Of a DNA stretch of 64,000 nucleotides, positions 29,112 through 41,601 are shown in pieces (position 1 is the stretch's first letter; every line of letters begins with the position of its first letter). The translations under genes and the position numbers were made by a program. Below the pieces are notes generated by a model that was not told the DNA's origin, searched no databases, and saw nothing but the letters and a program-made list of their open reading frames with translations. Source of the DNA: Aspidiotus rigidus (lineage: Eukaryota > Arthropoda > Insecta > Hemiptera > Diaspididae); contig JAVHKY010000029.1 in NCBI GenBank assembly GCA_035079385.1, positions 1,426,001 to 1,490,000 on the forward strand, written 5' to 3'.

Positions 29112-31261
29112 TTATGATCAACCGTAATTTGGAGGAACGAATCCGTTTAATTAATGACGCTAATGCTGCGTATTTAATATTCCTCTTTTTGAAATTTCGG
29201 AAGCAACGAGCTTCGTTTTCTTCTCATATTTGGTTTCTTCGTCGGTGTTTGGTGTTGCATTTAAAACCAAAATTTGTGAAATTCCGTTTCTACTCCGATT
29301 GTAAGATCACGACTAAGAAACTGGAAAATTAGGAGAGTGAAGTGGATAAGAACAAAATTGCGTCGTTGGTACGGTAAGCATAATATTACCACTAGATTGA
29401 ATCTTTTAGTCCACTCAAGACTCTCTAGTATGCTTCCCCTCGCTGATTTTGATCGGTTTATGCTTGACGTCAACGAGAAGTGTCGTAAGTTTGAAAAGAT
29501 CTTGAAGGAGAGGAAAAGTAGGAACATATTCTCCCTAACGAAGGAAAATGCCGATATGGTCAATGAAGGAGACAGTGAAGTCGTTTCAGTTCAAGTGTTC
29601 CACCCCCCCCCCCCCTATAAACAACAGTCAGGTATTGTTCAATAGAGAGAAATAGCCCTCCTGGAGAATGGGTTGAAGTTTAGTTTACCTCCCCCCCAAG
29701 AAAGACGAAACGTTGGCGAATTTGGTCTGATCTCGCCGTGAAAATTGATCCTGGGGTTAATACCAAAAAAGTTTGTGCTGAATTAGTCCGCAATTACCCC
29801 CCTCCCCCATATGAATAACGTCATGGGAGGAGTGATCAAGGGTCTACAGAAAAAGATTAAGGAGGAAGGTCTGATTGTCACTCAGGCAGACAAGGTTAAT
29901 GCCGTCGTGGTGATGGAAAAATCTTCATACGTTGTCAAGGTTCATGAAGTGCTCCAACTGTGTGGGGCTAAAGAGAACAAGAATTTCAATTTCCCTGGCT
30001 ACGTCAAAAAAGTCAGGAATAATTGTGAGGTTATTATTAGAACTTCCCAACCCTACGCCTCCTCTTCTTTATGGGTTGCCTAAAGTACACAAAACGAACA
30101 CCCCGATGCGGCCTGTAGTCTCTTTCGCTTCCTCCCCCCTTACCTCCTTGCTAAATTCCTGGACCGTTGGTTCAAAAACCGTGTTGAATATGAGTCTCCC
30201 CATTCGGTTTTGAATTCGGTGTCCTTGGCTGATGCTCCCAAGGATGTAAACCTGCCTCCGGGCGCGACCCTTTGTTCGTTTGATGTCGTGGATCTGTTCC
30301 CAAATCTAAAGCTGCCACCATGCAGCGTATGGGCCAGTTATTGGTTAACTCCAATATCCCTCATAATGAATCCCAATAATTTTTCAATCTTTTAAAAATG
30401 TCTGTTGGTCCTGGAAGTTTTGCAAATTCGAAGGGAAATTTTTCGAGTTCCCGGATGAAATAGGGATCCCTATTGGATCACCTTTGGGCTCCCTCACCTC
30501 CGAAATATTCATGTCGCAGTTTGAACTTGACCTCTTCTCCTCGGGCCAGGTGTTACTCAATCATATACACTACTGGCACAGGTACGTTGATGACGTTCTC
30601 TTTACGTGGACTGGTCATCCAGATCTCCTTGGTGAGTTTCTGCGGTATCTCAATTCATTATACCATTCCATAAAATTTACTTGGAAGTTGGTGGCTCTAC
30701 GATCAACTTTTTAGGTTTGTCGGTCTCAGTTAAAGATGGGATCCATGAGTTTGAAATATACAGGAAGGATACTACGACCGATGTTTTAGTCCGCGGAGTG
30801 TCATTCTGTCCTGTTGCTCATAAGTTAGCAGCTTTTAAAAGTTTAATCCACAGATTGACTCGCTTTCGTTTGAGTCGGGCTGCTTTCAAAAAAGAGTTGG
30901 TGACTATAAAATACCTGGCTAGAGTGAATGGTATCAATGTTGATGTTGAGGCGATGGTTCGAAGGAAAATTACGAAGAAAAGCCTTGATTCCACCACCTC
31001 CCTCCCCCGAGACATGACCCGTGATCGGAGATTGCGTTGGATCAGTCTCCCTTTCCTAGGGAGGTTCTCTACCGAATTGGGTCGGGCCTTTCGCCCGTTC
31101 GGTTTCAGACCGGCTTATTACAACCCCACTGCCGTCAAAGGGTTGTTCGTTAAGTTAAAGGACCGTATACCTGCGGGTGAAAGGAGTGGTGTTTATAAAT
31201 TGGAATGCAGAGATTGTAGTGGTTTTTATATCGATAAAACCGACTGCCAGTGAAGACCAAC

Positions 31262-31317
31262 ATTATTAAAAAGGGTTGTACTCTTGTACTCAAGAGAGTA
31301 CAACCCTTTTTAATAAT
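31262..31317. repeat. perfect 23-bp hairpin in an insertion within the PLE nuclease
   Basis: The arms 31262-31284 and 31295-31317 are exact reverse complements (ATTATTAAAAAGGGTTGTAC on the left) with a 10-base loop. About 120 bases here replace the expected codons between DKTDCQ and HLKAWKK of the GIY-YIG domain. Confidence 0.85.
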
Positions 31318-31596
31318 ATGTTCAACCATAAAATTGAGGAACGAGTTAACTCGATTGAAGACGAACACCTGAAGGCCTGGAAAAAGGGACGTATTTGGGA
31401 GAATCAGCATTTGCCGATCACTTGATCAACAGCGGTCAGGGATCCACAAGCCTCCTCCATAAGGAGAATTCATACTTTAGACGGGTTGCCCTCGAGCACA
31501 TAGAAATAATTCGTCATCTCAATACTGCTGATATTACCGTGCTAAACACGTATATTCCGGAAGATGGCTTGATTGAACTCGTCTATGACTCACGTT

Positions 31597-31759
31597 ATGA
31601 ACCCTCGTTTGATCAACCTTAATAATCCGAGGTTTCTTCTCTGTTCTTGTCAGTTGCTTTCATTTCTGTCCCGATGATTAACACAAAGCGCTCGGCTTTA
31701 TTTTATTTTCTGCGGTCTTTGTAATTTTTACTCCTCTTCGGAGTATTCCTTTCTCGTCG
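31597..31759 (+). repeat. 3' pLTR of PLE family A
   Basis: Partner of 28957-29111. It includes the stop of the PLE frame and the palindromic ACTCCTCTTCGGAGT near its end. Confidence 0.85.
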
Positions 31760-31774
31760 AGAAGTCCCTGTCTT

Positions 31775-31870
31775 GGAAACGGGAAGGGCGGGACTTGGAA
31801 AATTTTTGATCTCTTAATCGATTTTGAAAAAACCCACCTTAAAATAGGTTCGTTCCTTGTTTCAATTAAT
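31775..31870. repeat. fragment of the 45-bp / AACAGGGAACC repeat family
   Basis: GGGACTTGGAAAATTTTTGA, then AAAATAGGTTCGTTCCTTGT, resembles the right halves of the larger copies at 23.9 and 41.8 kb. Confidence 0.5.
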
Positions 31871-33150
31871 GTAGTAAATTGGAGACTAGTATGGTACACG
31901 GACCTCGACGACGCAAACAGAGAGAATTTAAAATGTGAACATGGATCAAGAGAAGATAATATTATGATTCACGAGTAGAAGGAGAAAATATTTTAGTCAA
32001 ATTCGTATTTTTGTTTTTGATTTCGTCCTCGTGTTCAAGCTTCCTTCTCTTACTAATCAATAATAATTCTTCTATAAAAACGAAAGGAAAAATAGGATAG
32101 ACTCACTCGTGCAGGCTCACAATTTACGAATCGTCATTTATTTATCGCTAGAAAGATTTTTAACACGTAACAAGAAGATACCATGAGTGATAAAGAGGCG
32201 TAATTAACTTGTGTCGGTAAACCAGTCCGATAATTAAATTCGCTCCCCGTAGTACATAAGATTCGCTTTTTCATTAAAATTTGTTCGTACTTTCTCGAAA
32301 AATGTATTTTCTATCCGCTACAGAACAAACGTCTTGCGAGTAGTATTCGAGGTAAGAATGGCGCTCCGATCCGATAGTCGTTCCTATAGGACGAGCTCGA
32401 TGTACCTACGTATAGGAAAAGAAGACGAGTTAGAAAATCGAAACCTTATTTAAATTCGCGATCCGTTCGTCGTGACTGCTGAGCGGAGAACTCGCGGGTC
32501 GCGAGGTCACCGTCGGTCTATTCGATATCGTAGAATAATTTAATCTCGAACCTCTTATCACCGCACTATTATACCGGTATTCGTTTGATAATGTGTAAAA
32601 CCAAGTACATTTGTGGTGGATTAGAGGTACAACGGCGGCGTGTAGCGACAGCATCGCTATGTGTTTTCGATAGTTTTAAAAAAGAAAGTAGACAGTGCGC
32701 AAACAGTCAGTTCTAAGTTCATTCAATAATAAGGAAGGATATTGCTTACTGTTATGTGTGGTTTTACTTTTTTTTCTTTCTCTTATTTCTCGCTTCCATC
32801 AGTTTAGTAAAAACCGCTATCTAATAGATTCGACGCAAAATAAGCTTTTAAATTGACGTATTTTATTAATATAGAATCTGGAGCCACTGTACGCTGCTTC
32901 AGATGTCCGATTATCACGAACACGAAAAAGTTATACTTCGATTATTCAATCAAAAACTGTTCTACAATTTTTTAATTTAGGTACCGCACAGATGTATTTT
33001 CACTGTACTTCTTTTGCTTCCGAGCTTTGAAAAATTTGTGCTGAAAGGATTTAGAAATTCCACTCTTTTTCGATGAAGATTCCCTTTGAATTCGAAAGTT
33101 TTCAAGGATAAGATTTTTACATCATACCTTGCTCTGCTACGTGAGGATCA
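31871..33150. other. unique DNA, no gene recognised
   Basis: CpG-rich, non-repetitive sequence. A good arthropod initiator (CAGTCAGTTC) occurs near 32708 but no coding exon follows. It could be a promoter or 5' UTR exon of a gene outside the window. Confidence 0.3.
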
Positions 33151-33239
33151 ATTATAGAAGGAGAATATGGCATTATGTTCTAGGGTTCTACTGGTTTGTA
33201 CTCGTTGCTTTTCTCTTCATTCATTGGGGGCCTATTTCA

Positions 33240-33840
33240 ATTTTAAAACTGAAAACAGGCTGACGTTTGAACCAGTTTCGTGGCCCTCCAATTGTCTTCT
33301 TCTGTCGTATGCTCGCAATAAGAGATCGGCCGAGGTCCCTTGTCCAGTCTAAGCAGGTGATTGCAGAGGAGTTCTCGTTATTTCGGCCAATGAAAAGAGT
33401 GTTATCGAAAAGTCAGTCTTCTGTCGTGATGACATCTCGTTGTCCGATGCGATAAAAGAAATGCTAATCAGAAGTTTGTCTTCTGCTGTGTATTCGCGTT
33501 GAAATCCACTACAGCCCCGTGTTCCATTGAAATGGGCAAACGTAGGGAAAATTTTACTGTTTCCAGCGATGGGGCCTCATGCGCTCCTTCTCTTCTAATC
33601 TTATGGCAAAAGGTCGGCCAGTGTCGGGTCAAAATGAGTAAGTGTATACAGAAATTTTTCTCACGCCAAAGGATACAATGCGGATTCACGTTGTGAACTC
33701 TAGGCAAGAAATCAGCTTCATCCCGGGTTTCGATAAAGGAGGGACAGTGTACGGTAATTCTCTTTGTTTTAGGGGAAAGAAAGTGAATCTAGTGAGACGT
33801 GGGAAAAATCACTTTTCTTACTTATTATAACGAGACTTAC
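33240..33840 (+). repeat. decayed gene-like repeat, copy 3 (longest)
   Basis: This stretch overlaps in similarity with both 14110-14389 (its two ends) and 10760-10960 on the other strand (its middle). It has several short frames but none that gives a known domain. Similar sequence lies in three places and two orientations, so it is mobile or was duplicated. Confidence 0.35.
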
Positions 33841-34039
33841 TGCAACTTTGTCTTTTGAGATGAACTAATTTATTTTGCTGTAAATTCGCAATGGGAGAGA
33901 GTTTCTAGACCCACATTCTCGCGCCCACTACAACAAGAATGTTTGGGGTCTTATAATCTTTGACTTCAAGCAGGGCCAGAGTTGACTTATCACCGTAAAT
34001 TCACAATGGAAGAAGAGTTTTGACAATTTTAATGTTAGG

Positions 34040-34450
34040 TTATATACTCAAAGAGTACAAAAATTACAAGACCGCAAAGAATTTCACGCAGTTACAGCCG
34101 CAGAGCACTTTCGGTTAAACAACCATCATCAAAGCGAGGTCGAAAGAAAGCGACTGAACCGAACTACCAACAAAACAGAAAAAATCACGACGAGGTCATG
34201 ATTGAAACAGCAAGTCATCAAAATGTGAATCATTCTTGTAGACTAATTCGACGAATCTCTCATCAGGAATATACCTGTTTAAAACGGTGACGCCTGTACT
34301 ATTCCGATATGCCGGATAATTTTAATGTTTTCGAGGGCTAAGCGTCTTAGATACGAATTCTCTCTATGGAGCAGGACTTCAGACCCGTCTTTAAACCTGC
34401 TGTAACCACCTTCGATCAGATAGTCGGTCCCAGACGCGGACGTTCTCCGA
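34040..34450 (-). mobile_element. PLE family A 3'-end fragment
   Basis: The minus strand encodes the end of the nuclease frame (DGSEVLLHRENSYLRRLALE, then NRYIPDE-like sequence, with frameshifts) and then the pLTR, including UUGAUGAUGG...AACCGAAAGUGCUC. The 5' part is missing. It lies just beyond the 3' end of the next copy, in the same orientation. Confidence 0.8.
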
Positions 34451-34570
34451 GGAATCACCCCCTCCCCTTCCTAGATGGAACAGATGGCGGGTTTCCAATT
34501 GATCTAATTGGAGAAAGAAGATCTTAAACAAATTAAACGAATCCGTTCCTTTAAGTTACGGCTATCCATA

Positions 34571-35665
34571 CTAAACAAGAAAGAGGAATACTCCGACGTG
34601 GAGTAAAAAAATGCAAACCGCAGAAAAAAAAAAAAAATGAAAATACGACGAGCGCTTTCGGTTAAACAACCATCTTCGAGCCTGAAATGAAAACAACTGA
34701 CGAACAAAAGAGAAGAACGAGGTATTAAGATCGTCCAAACGAGAAATCACGGTGTGAGTCATAAACCAGTTCGATCAGGCCATCTTCCGGAATATACGAA
34801 TTGAGTACAGTGATACCGTCAGTGTTGAGATGACGAATTATCTCCATATTCTCGAGGGCGATACGCTTACGGTAGGAATTCTCCTTATGGAGGAGCTTTT
34901 CGGATCCCTCACGGAAGCTGTGGCCACTGTTTATTAAGTGATCGGCGAAAGCTGACTCCCCCAAGTGTCCCTTCTTCCAAGACTTCAGGTGCTCAGCTAC
35001 TCGAACTTTCATTTGGCGGCTGGTCTCACCAATATAAAAGCCTCCACAATCCTCACACTCAACTTATACACACCACTCCTCTCATCAACAGGTATGGGGT
35101 CCTTCAGTCTCACAAACAACCTCTTGACTGTGGTAGGGTTGTAAAACGCGGGTCTGAAGCCAAACGGGCGAAGGGCCCGACCCAATTGCTGTGAGAACTT
35201 CCCCAAGAAAGGGAGACTGATCCAACGCAAACGGCGATCACGGATCGTGTCTCGGGGGAGGGAGGTGGTGGAATCCAGGAGGCCCCTCGTAACTTTCCTC
35301 CGAACCATCACGTCAACATCGACATTGACCCCATTCACTCTGGCCAGGTGTTTTATTGTGATTAACTCTTTCTTGAAGGCAGACTGACTCAAAGGAATAC
35401 GAGTCAGTCTGTGAACTAGGCTATGAAAAGCAGCCATCTTGTGAGCAACAGGACCGAACGAACCACCGTGGACTAAAACATCGGTCGTAGTATCTTTCCT
35501 GTAAATTCCAAACTTATGGATACCGTCTATTATAGAGATCGATAAATCCAAAAAGTTAATGGAAAATACCCCTATTTCCAACGTAAATTTGATGGAAGGG
35601 TACCAGGAATTGAGATCTTTTGCATTTTTTTACTCCACGTCGGAGTATTCCTCTTTCTTGTTTAA
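34571..35665 (-). mobile_element. 5'-truncated PLE family A with inverted terminal segment
   Basis: The minus strand encodes, from 35600 down, NSWYPSIKFTLEIG, then the linker and RWISLPFLGKFSQQLGRALR, then with a frameshift VYKLS...GGFYIGETSRQMKVRVAEHL and FADHLINSGHS. The frame ends ...GLIELVYDSHRDFSFGRS and the pLTR follows. The two edges (34571-34615 and 35621-35665) are exact inverted copies containing ACTCCACGTCGGAGT. The RT core is missing. Confidence 0.85.
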
Positions 35666-35819
35666 TCTTAAACAAAGTTAAATCATTGCGAGAGGAGTAT
35701 ACGAGTAAATGAATTACGGAGCAAGGTAATTCACCGAATTGGGACGTTAGTTTTGATTAATGAAGTGTTTACAGGAGGTAGAACTTTCCTGGGCTCCAGG
35801 TTATTTGTTGACATTTTTC

Positions 35820-36640
35820 ATGACTTTATTGAATCCCCTCCCCCTTTCCGTTATTGATGATACACACCCAGTGAAAAATTTTCACTATTGAGCTCAAAAA
35901 CGACGCGATGGCTTCCTTCACGAAAATGAACGAGAAACGGAGGAAACTTGTTTTGTGGGTCGAATTGGTTTTGATATTGAGAATTCAAATTAGGATCGTG
36001 AAGAAAGAGTGTTAAGTTTTTCTCAGTCCTTTTCCTATCATGTAGTGTGGCTCGAAAGTCGAAATTTTCTTCCAAGTCCCTTTTTAATCATGACTCGAAA
36101 TTTTTCCAAGTTCAAATTCTCTATTAGGGTAGGTCAGTTTTCGCCGGGCGCCCCACGGCCTCGCACAGCAGATTATTCGAAATAACTCCCTATACGACAA
36201 GTTTCCTGTTGAAGACAAAAAAAAATTAGCTTCCTTTACTATGAATCATTGCTCGGGCGATCAGTTGTATTTAGAAGGCTAAATCAGTAGCGAAGCCAGA
36301 GAAGAATTCTCTCTTGAGGATCAGAATTTACTCTCAATGCTGATGAGTAGAAAAATTCTTAGTCCCTCTCTCTCGACTGTAGTCGTTCGAATGCTTTTAC
36401 AAATTGATCAAGTGCGAAATTATGAAAATTTTGGTTGGGAATTTGGTGTAAGGAAATATTCTTACTGTTTAGTGAGCTACCTGCGACAGATTTTGTACGT
36501 GATTCCGAATAGTCCTTCCATCGAGCTATTCCCTTATTATCCTGGCGAGAATTTGAGAAATTTTGACTAAATGATGGACCCTAGTATAGATGATTATTAT
36601 CGAAATCGAAAAATGCCTACATAAAACAGGTTCTCTGTTC
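35820..36640. repeat. diverged copies of the 45-bp / AACAGG repeat family
   Basis: TTCCAAGTCCCTTTTTAATC, GTGTGGCTCGAAAGTCGAAA and CAGTTTTCGCCGGGCG, and at the right end ATAAAACAGGTTCTCTGTTC, are pieces of the family seen at 23.3 and 41.6 kb. They are fragmented and mixed with unrelated sequence. Confidence 0.5.
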
Positions 36641-36649
36641 GCCGGAATA

Positions 36650-38400
36650 AACGACATGTCATCTTCTTTGACGTACTTTTTTTTAGCTCATCTATGACGA
36701 ATTTAACGGTCTCACGAATGACTAATTCATAAAAAAAAAACAGAATTTCACGTGCATATAAAATCCAATTATTCGTCAGTCTAAGCTATAAACAAATCTC
36801 TCTCCTCGTATTTTGAATAATGCTGTCTTTTTGTTTCGGCGAGTAAATGATGACCAATTATTTCTTTCGAAAAATCGATCGGTAATGGAGTTATAAATTT
36901 TACATATGCAAATATTACCGGTACCACTTGATCTCCTACCCGTACACGCATAATATAATATCACTTTCGTTGAAGACGCTTTATATTACGGTTCGCATCG
37001 TCGAGTAACGTTAGTGTTATTTATTTACTTATTTTTTTATCACTTTACTCTTGATAATACGAATACGCGTTGACGTAAGTGCCTACGAATATAAATTGAA
37101 AAAATGCATCTGCATCGTGAATCTTTATGAGTTTTCTCTTTGTATTACAACTGTACCTTTAATTTAGTAAGGCGATGAATCGATAAGAACCCAATTTCTG
37201 TAGCATAAGAAGGGCTAGACGAGTTTTAATTCAAGTGCTTATTTCAATGGAACATGTACCTGCACGTACATATGTCCATAGACAATTTTGAGTGTCGAAC
37301 TAAACCGGAGTATGGATACTTGAATTTGAACTCAATCCCCTACTCGTAATCTTTCACGCGATAATTTTATTCAAAAAAATGTACGAGACGTGGTGGTCAA
37401 GTGCATGACGGTGTCCGTTATGAATATCTAATCTATTTTGGAAAAAGACGCGACAAAAATGAATCGAATTAACTTTTTTTTTTTCATGAAAACTTACCAA
37501 CTTTCACTAGGTATACAAATAAATTCTAGCGAATATGAAAGAGAAAAAATGCTTGCTAATGATGCCAAATGTTTTCGTCTGCGTAAGTGTAAAATTGGAC
37601 ATACTTCATCTGTCCAGATTAAATGTACAGTGAGTTGGGTGGTTGTATGACCTATTCCACTACGGCTATTAGGTGGCAGTTTAAAGTTCGTGCAAAATAA
37701 TATCAAATTTCTGAGCACGAAGGAGAAAAAATCTTAATCCGTATCTGGGTATCTTGTTCGTTTTTTTTTCTTTTGATCTAATTAACACCATTTCTACTTG
37801 AATATAACGTATGGGTAACTGTGAAAATTTACACGTGTGTAGACAGCAAACCCGTGATAAGTCTTCAAGAACGCCCGGGTGCACCCAACGATCTCAGAAA
37901 TATCTAGAAGTACTTTTATGAATGTGCAAGATGGATAGGATGGCAGAGGGAAAAGAAGGGGGATTCTGAGGGAACAGCACTTCTAGATAAGGAAAGAAGA
38001 GGAACTAGGTAAAATTGTGAACAGGATGGAAGTGGGCCACGGTAATATTTCATTTTTAGTTTCTCATTTTTTTTTTTGAATCTACCGAAATGATTACCGC
38101 GGCTATTCAATCAATCCTCAGTAAAGAAAAATATTGTTTAAAAAATTAGATGGTTTCTTGTGGTTTTTGTTGAGTACATTATCCTTTAGATGCTTTCTCT
38201 TCTTCCAAGTTCGTACACTATAATCGCAAATAGTAGAGTATATTTATCCTTCGAAGCCCAGATATTAAAGGACATTTTCAGTATTCCAGGTTGCATACTT
38301 ACTCCCTTATGTACTATCAAGTTCGTGGTGTATCTAAACACTGATTTCATGGAAGGCTCCTCCGAAATGTATCCGTAAATGAGTAGATAATGTACTAGAA
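36650..38400. other. unique DNA, no gene recognised
   Basis: Non-repetitive, CpG-containing sequence. Short frames have no recognisable domains. Confidence 0.35.
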
Positions 38401-39750
38401 ACAGTACCGATGATAATACGTATAAAAGAACAAGTATGCAATTTGGAAAACTTCAAGTCTGTTCCCACAACTTTTAGAAAACTATCTACAAAACCGTTCC
38501 TTTCAAGTCAGAGTAGCAAATCGACTCTTCTTTTGTTCACATCCAATCCAATGAATTCCCACAAGGGCCACCTCTCTGTAAAACACTTTTCATGATCACA
38601 ATGAATGACATTTTTGTAACGTCGCTTTTTCCGTCAAACCCATTCTATAATGCCGATGACCAGAATATCTACATACAGACAAATCAACTTCGTGCACACA
38701 GAATCCTACCAAATTCCATCGGCTCTCATACCGCAGATTCTAAATATCCTTCTCCAAGTCCTCTATCGTGATTTTCGACAAAAAATAAACTAAATCCCCA
38801 TTTACTCCCAAAACTCATCTCTATCGCAGATAATGACACAGTAAAAGTCCTCGGCCTCCGCTTTGCCTACAAAGCCGAAAGCCTCATATAGCTTTAAACG
38901 TTTTGAAACACCTATTCCGTCCTTCCACCGATTGCAACCGTAAAATTCGACTTCCCCTCTACCACACCCGAGTCCGATCTACAAAATTCCACCATTCGAA
39001 TTTGCACGAGCGCTTTTCGCACTATAGCCCTGCTCCAAGTCTAGCCACCGAATCAAGTATTCAGTCTCCTCATTTGTGTCTTAAAACCTCCTCAAACCCC
39101 AGTTTACAACATTCTCTTTATCGTCCTAACTATCGCAGCACTTTCAACAACATGCTTCGTTTCCTCATCCATTCCCTTCACAAAAAATTCACTTCTATTG
39201 CCCATAGTCTCCGTATTGCCTACAGTACTCCCTTGAGCTTTATCTACACCTAAGATGATATACAAACTATGTCAACTTCCTGAAAAATCTACCAACCCCG
39301 CTATTTACCGCTCCCTAATTCAAGCCATCTTTCAACGCTAAGAAACAAAACTAACCCTCCCTTCGCCACCAGACCACACTTTTCTGATTGCCATCACTGT
39401 CTCCTTATCCGCCTTAACGGCATTTCACAATCTACACATCCACTAGTCTCACGCATCCATTCACACCTCATGACCCTCTTGTCCATCCATTACGACATAA
39501 CTTTTAACTGGATAACCAGCCATACGAAGATTCCAGGTAATGAAAAATTCGATTCAGCCGTCCTAACTACGTATCAACTCTCGTAGTCTTCCCACTAAAA
39601 ATGATCTCAGTCATACCAACCATTTCAAAATTACGGACGAATGGTTCACACTTTGGCAAAATCAAATCTCATCAAACGAATTAGCCCGATTAAAACCATG
39701 ACTATTCGCGTGGGCTTCATTACACCAAGAATCCCACCGTCACGAAATCT
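38400..39750 (+). mobile_element. decayed LINE: RT to RNase H
   Basis: From 38520 the plus strand reads FVHIQSNEFPQGPPLCKTLF, matching the RT motif normally ending in PQGSPLSPTLF. NADDQNIYIQ follows in place of YADD. After stops and frameshifts come a thumb-like region (38903-39253) and FNWITSHTKIPGNEKFDSAV, an RNase H piece. It is a jockey-like ORF2 in an advanced state of decay. Confidence 0.75.
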
Positions 39751-40059
39751 ACCTTGCAACTTGGTCGCAAGCGACTCACATGCACAGGCCCAAAGGGCTC
39801 TTATTAAAATTAGGAGGGCCGAGCTTGTTTTATTAGGATTGTACTTTTGGCTAAGGGGGCTAGTAACGCGTCTAGAAGGGCTCAGCCCCCTCTCCCCTTG
39901 GTTAAGGGCCTGCACACACACTATCACATTTTTTCCAAACTTTTCCCTCTCTCATGTAAACATTGTAGTCTCGACTATCCATTTAAATCACTCACATTTT
40001 CGCATACCCATCTTTAGCTTCTCTCCGCCGCTGGATAGAATGGCATGAATGACATTGCG

Positions 40060-41080
40060 TTTACTTTAGATGATTCTCTATCCTGATCTTCTTTACGCTT
40101 CGCCTGATTTTTAACAACAACTTCTCTTCTATGGGAACTAAAATTTTAAATTACGGCTTCAAATTTATTTCTGAATAACACAAATAAATTCTGAAAGTTC
40201 GAAGGTGAATCGTCGGTGGTTCTTGAGATATAAGAGGACAAACACACAAAATTTTTGATAGTATTTTTAGAATTTTTGTAGACATAGTCTTGGCGAGTTT
40301 TATTTTTGCATAGAATTTTGTATATTTTTGTACAGTCTTTAGCAGAGGTGACCGAGACAGACTTTGAAAAAGTTTCTTCTTCTCGGTACCTCAATTTTTG
40401 CTCTTAAAAACTGCTGTTTATCGTAATATCTTTATTTCTTTGCTTGTCAATCATTGTGCTCTTATTATGTTGTTTATTTCCACATATCTCCTTGATGCAG
40501 TGCACGGTTGAGAACCCTCATATGCAGAGCCAGGATTTTTTGGAGCTTAAAATAAAAAGTTCTAGACTATTCGACATTTAAAAAAACAAAAAAAAAAAAA
40601 TGGAAAAAACACGCGTTTTTACAGTGTTTTTACAAATTCACGACCAGAATCACGCGGTTTTTGATCCAAGTGAACGAATTTCGGGTATCAAACTCATCAA
40701 TACAAAATCCTAGCGACTTTTTAGACAAAATTTTTAATTTTCCAATTTTGGAAAAAATTTATAATGTTTTCAACAAAAACTATCCAATTTTCACCAAAAT
40801 TGTTAAATCTAAAGAAAAATTCAGAATTAAAATTTTATAATTTTGGACGATGGCCATTTTCAGCCCCATTCGGCTTCAAACCCATTTTTGGCATTTTTCG
40901 GCAAAATAAAATATTATTTTTTTCTCTAACCTCCGCTACCCCCAAAACTTACTTGTAAATCATTTTCATGCTTCCCAGACGCATTGAAATGACTCGGAAA
41001 ACGCTGAGAAATCCGGACTCTCCTCAAATGATTACTCGTAGGGATGCTCTTGGATTTCAGATTTCGACAGAAAAAAAAAA
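40060..41080. other. AT-rich intergenic DNA
   Basis: AT-rich sequence with A and T runs. No gene or clear repeat unit recognised. Confidence 0.35.
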
Positions 41081-41209
41081 AAAACGGGATTTCTCAGGTT
41101 CCAGATGGAACAGAAAAGTGCAAATGTTTTGGGTTCTGGACTTTGAATTTAAAAAACATCTGGATCTTTCAAGCTCAAGGTTTCAGAAGAAGGAAACTTG
41201 CCGCCCACC

Positions 41210-41430
41210 TGGTAAGTTGCTCGGGGTTGCCTTCAATAAGTTTTTTAATTGAGGCAAACAGGGAATCTGTTTTGTGGGAGTCACTTGCGTGCAGTTTCAA
41301 GCTCGGAGGTCAGACTTTGTCCAAGTCCCTTTCCCATCATGTACAGCCTCAAACTCGAACTTTTAAAAGGGAACCTGTTCTGTAGGTTTTTTTTTGAGAA
41401 ATTTGTCACATATCCGGCGAAAACTGACCT
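41210..41430 (+). repeat. fragment of the AACAGGGAACC repeat family
   Basis: TTGCTCGGGGTTGCCTTCAA, then AAACAGGGAATCTGTTTTGT, and GGGAACCTGTTCTGTAGG. The piece resembles 22690-22765. Confidence 0.6.
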
Positions 41431-41601
41431 ACTCTAATAAAGAATTTGGATTTAGGAAAATTTTGACTTTTTGGAGGACTTGAAACAATTTTGACTATTC
41501 AGTCATAGTATAATTATGAGATAGATAGGGGACACGGGTTTTCTGCCTCCCCTCGTCCCTCCCGTCATATTAGGGGGCGTCCTTAAATCAAGTGAGGCAT
41601 T

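Larger units (their letters stand above)
28957..31759 (+). mobile_element. near full-length, decayed PLE family A
   Basis: The 12-bp direct repeat AGAAGTCCCTGT at 28945-28956 and 31760-31771 is the target duplication. pLTRs in the same orientation lie at 28957-29111 and 31597-31759. The 3' pLTR begins inside the end of the coding frame (...YDSRYEPSFDQP), as is usual in Penelope elements. Coding remnants in several frames: WIRTKLRRW (N-terminal), LLYGLPKVHKTNTPMRPVVS, CSFDVVDLFPN, IPIGSPLGSLTSEIFMSQFE, HRYVDDVLFTW, then GVYKLECRDCSGFYIDKTDC and ITVLNTYIPEDGLIELVY. Several frameshifts and an insertion in the nuclease make it inactive. Confidence 0.9.
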
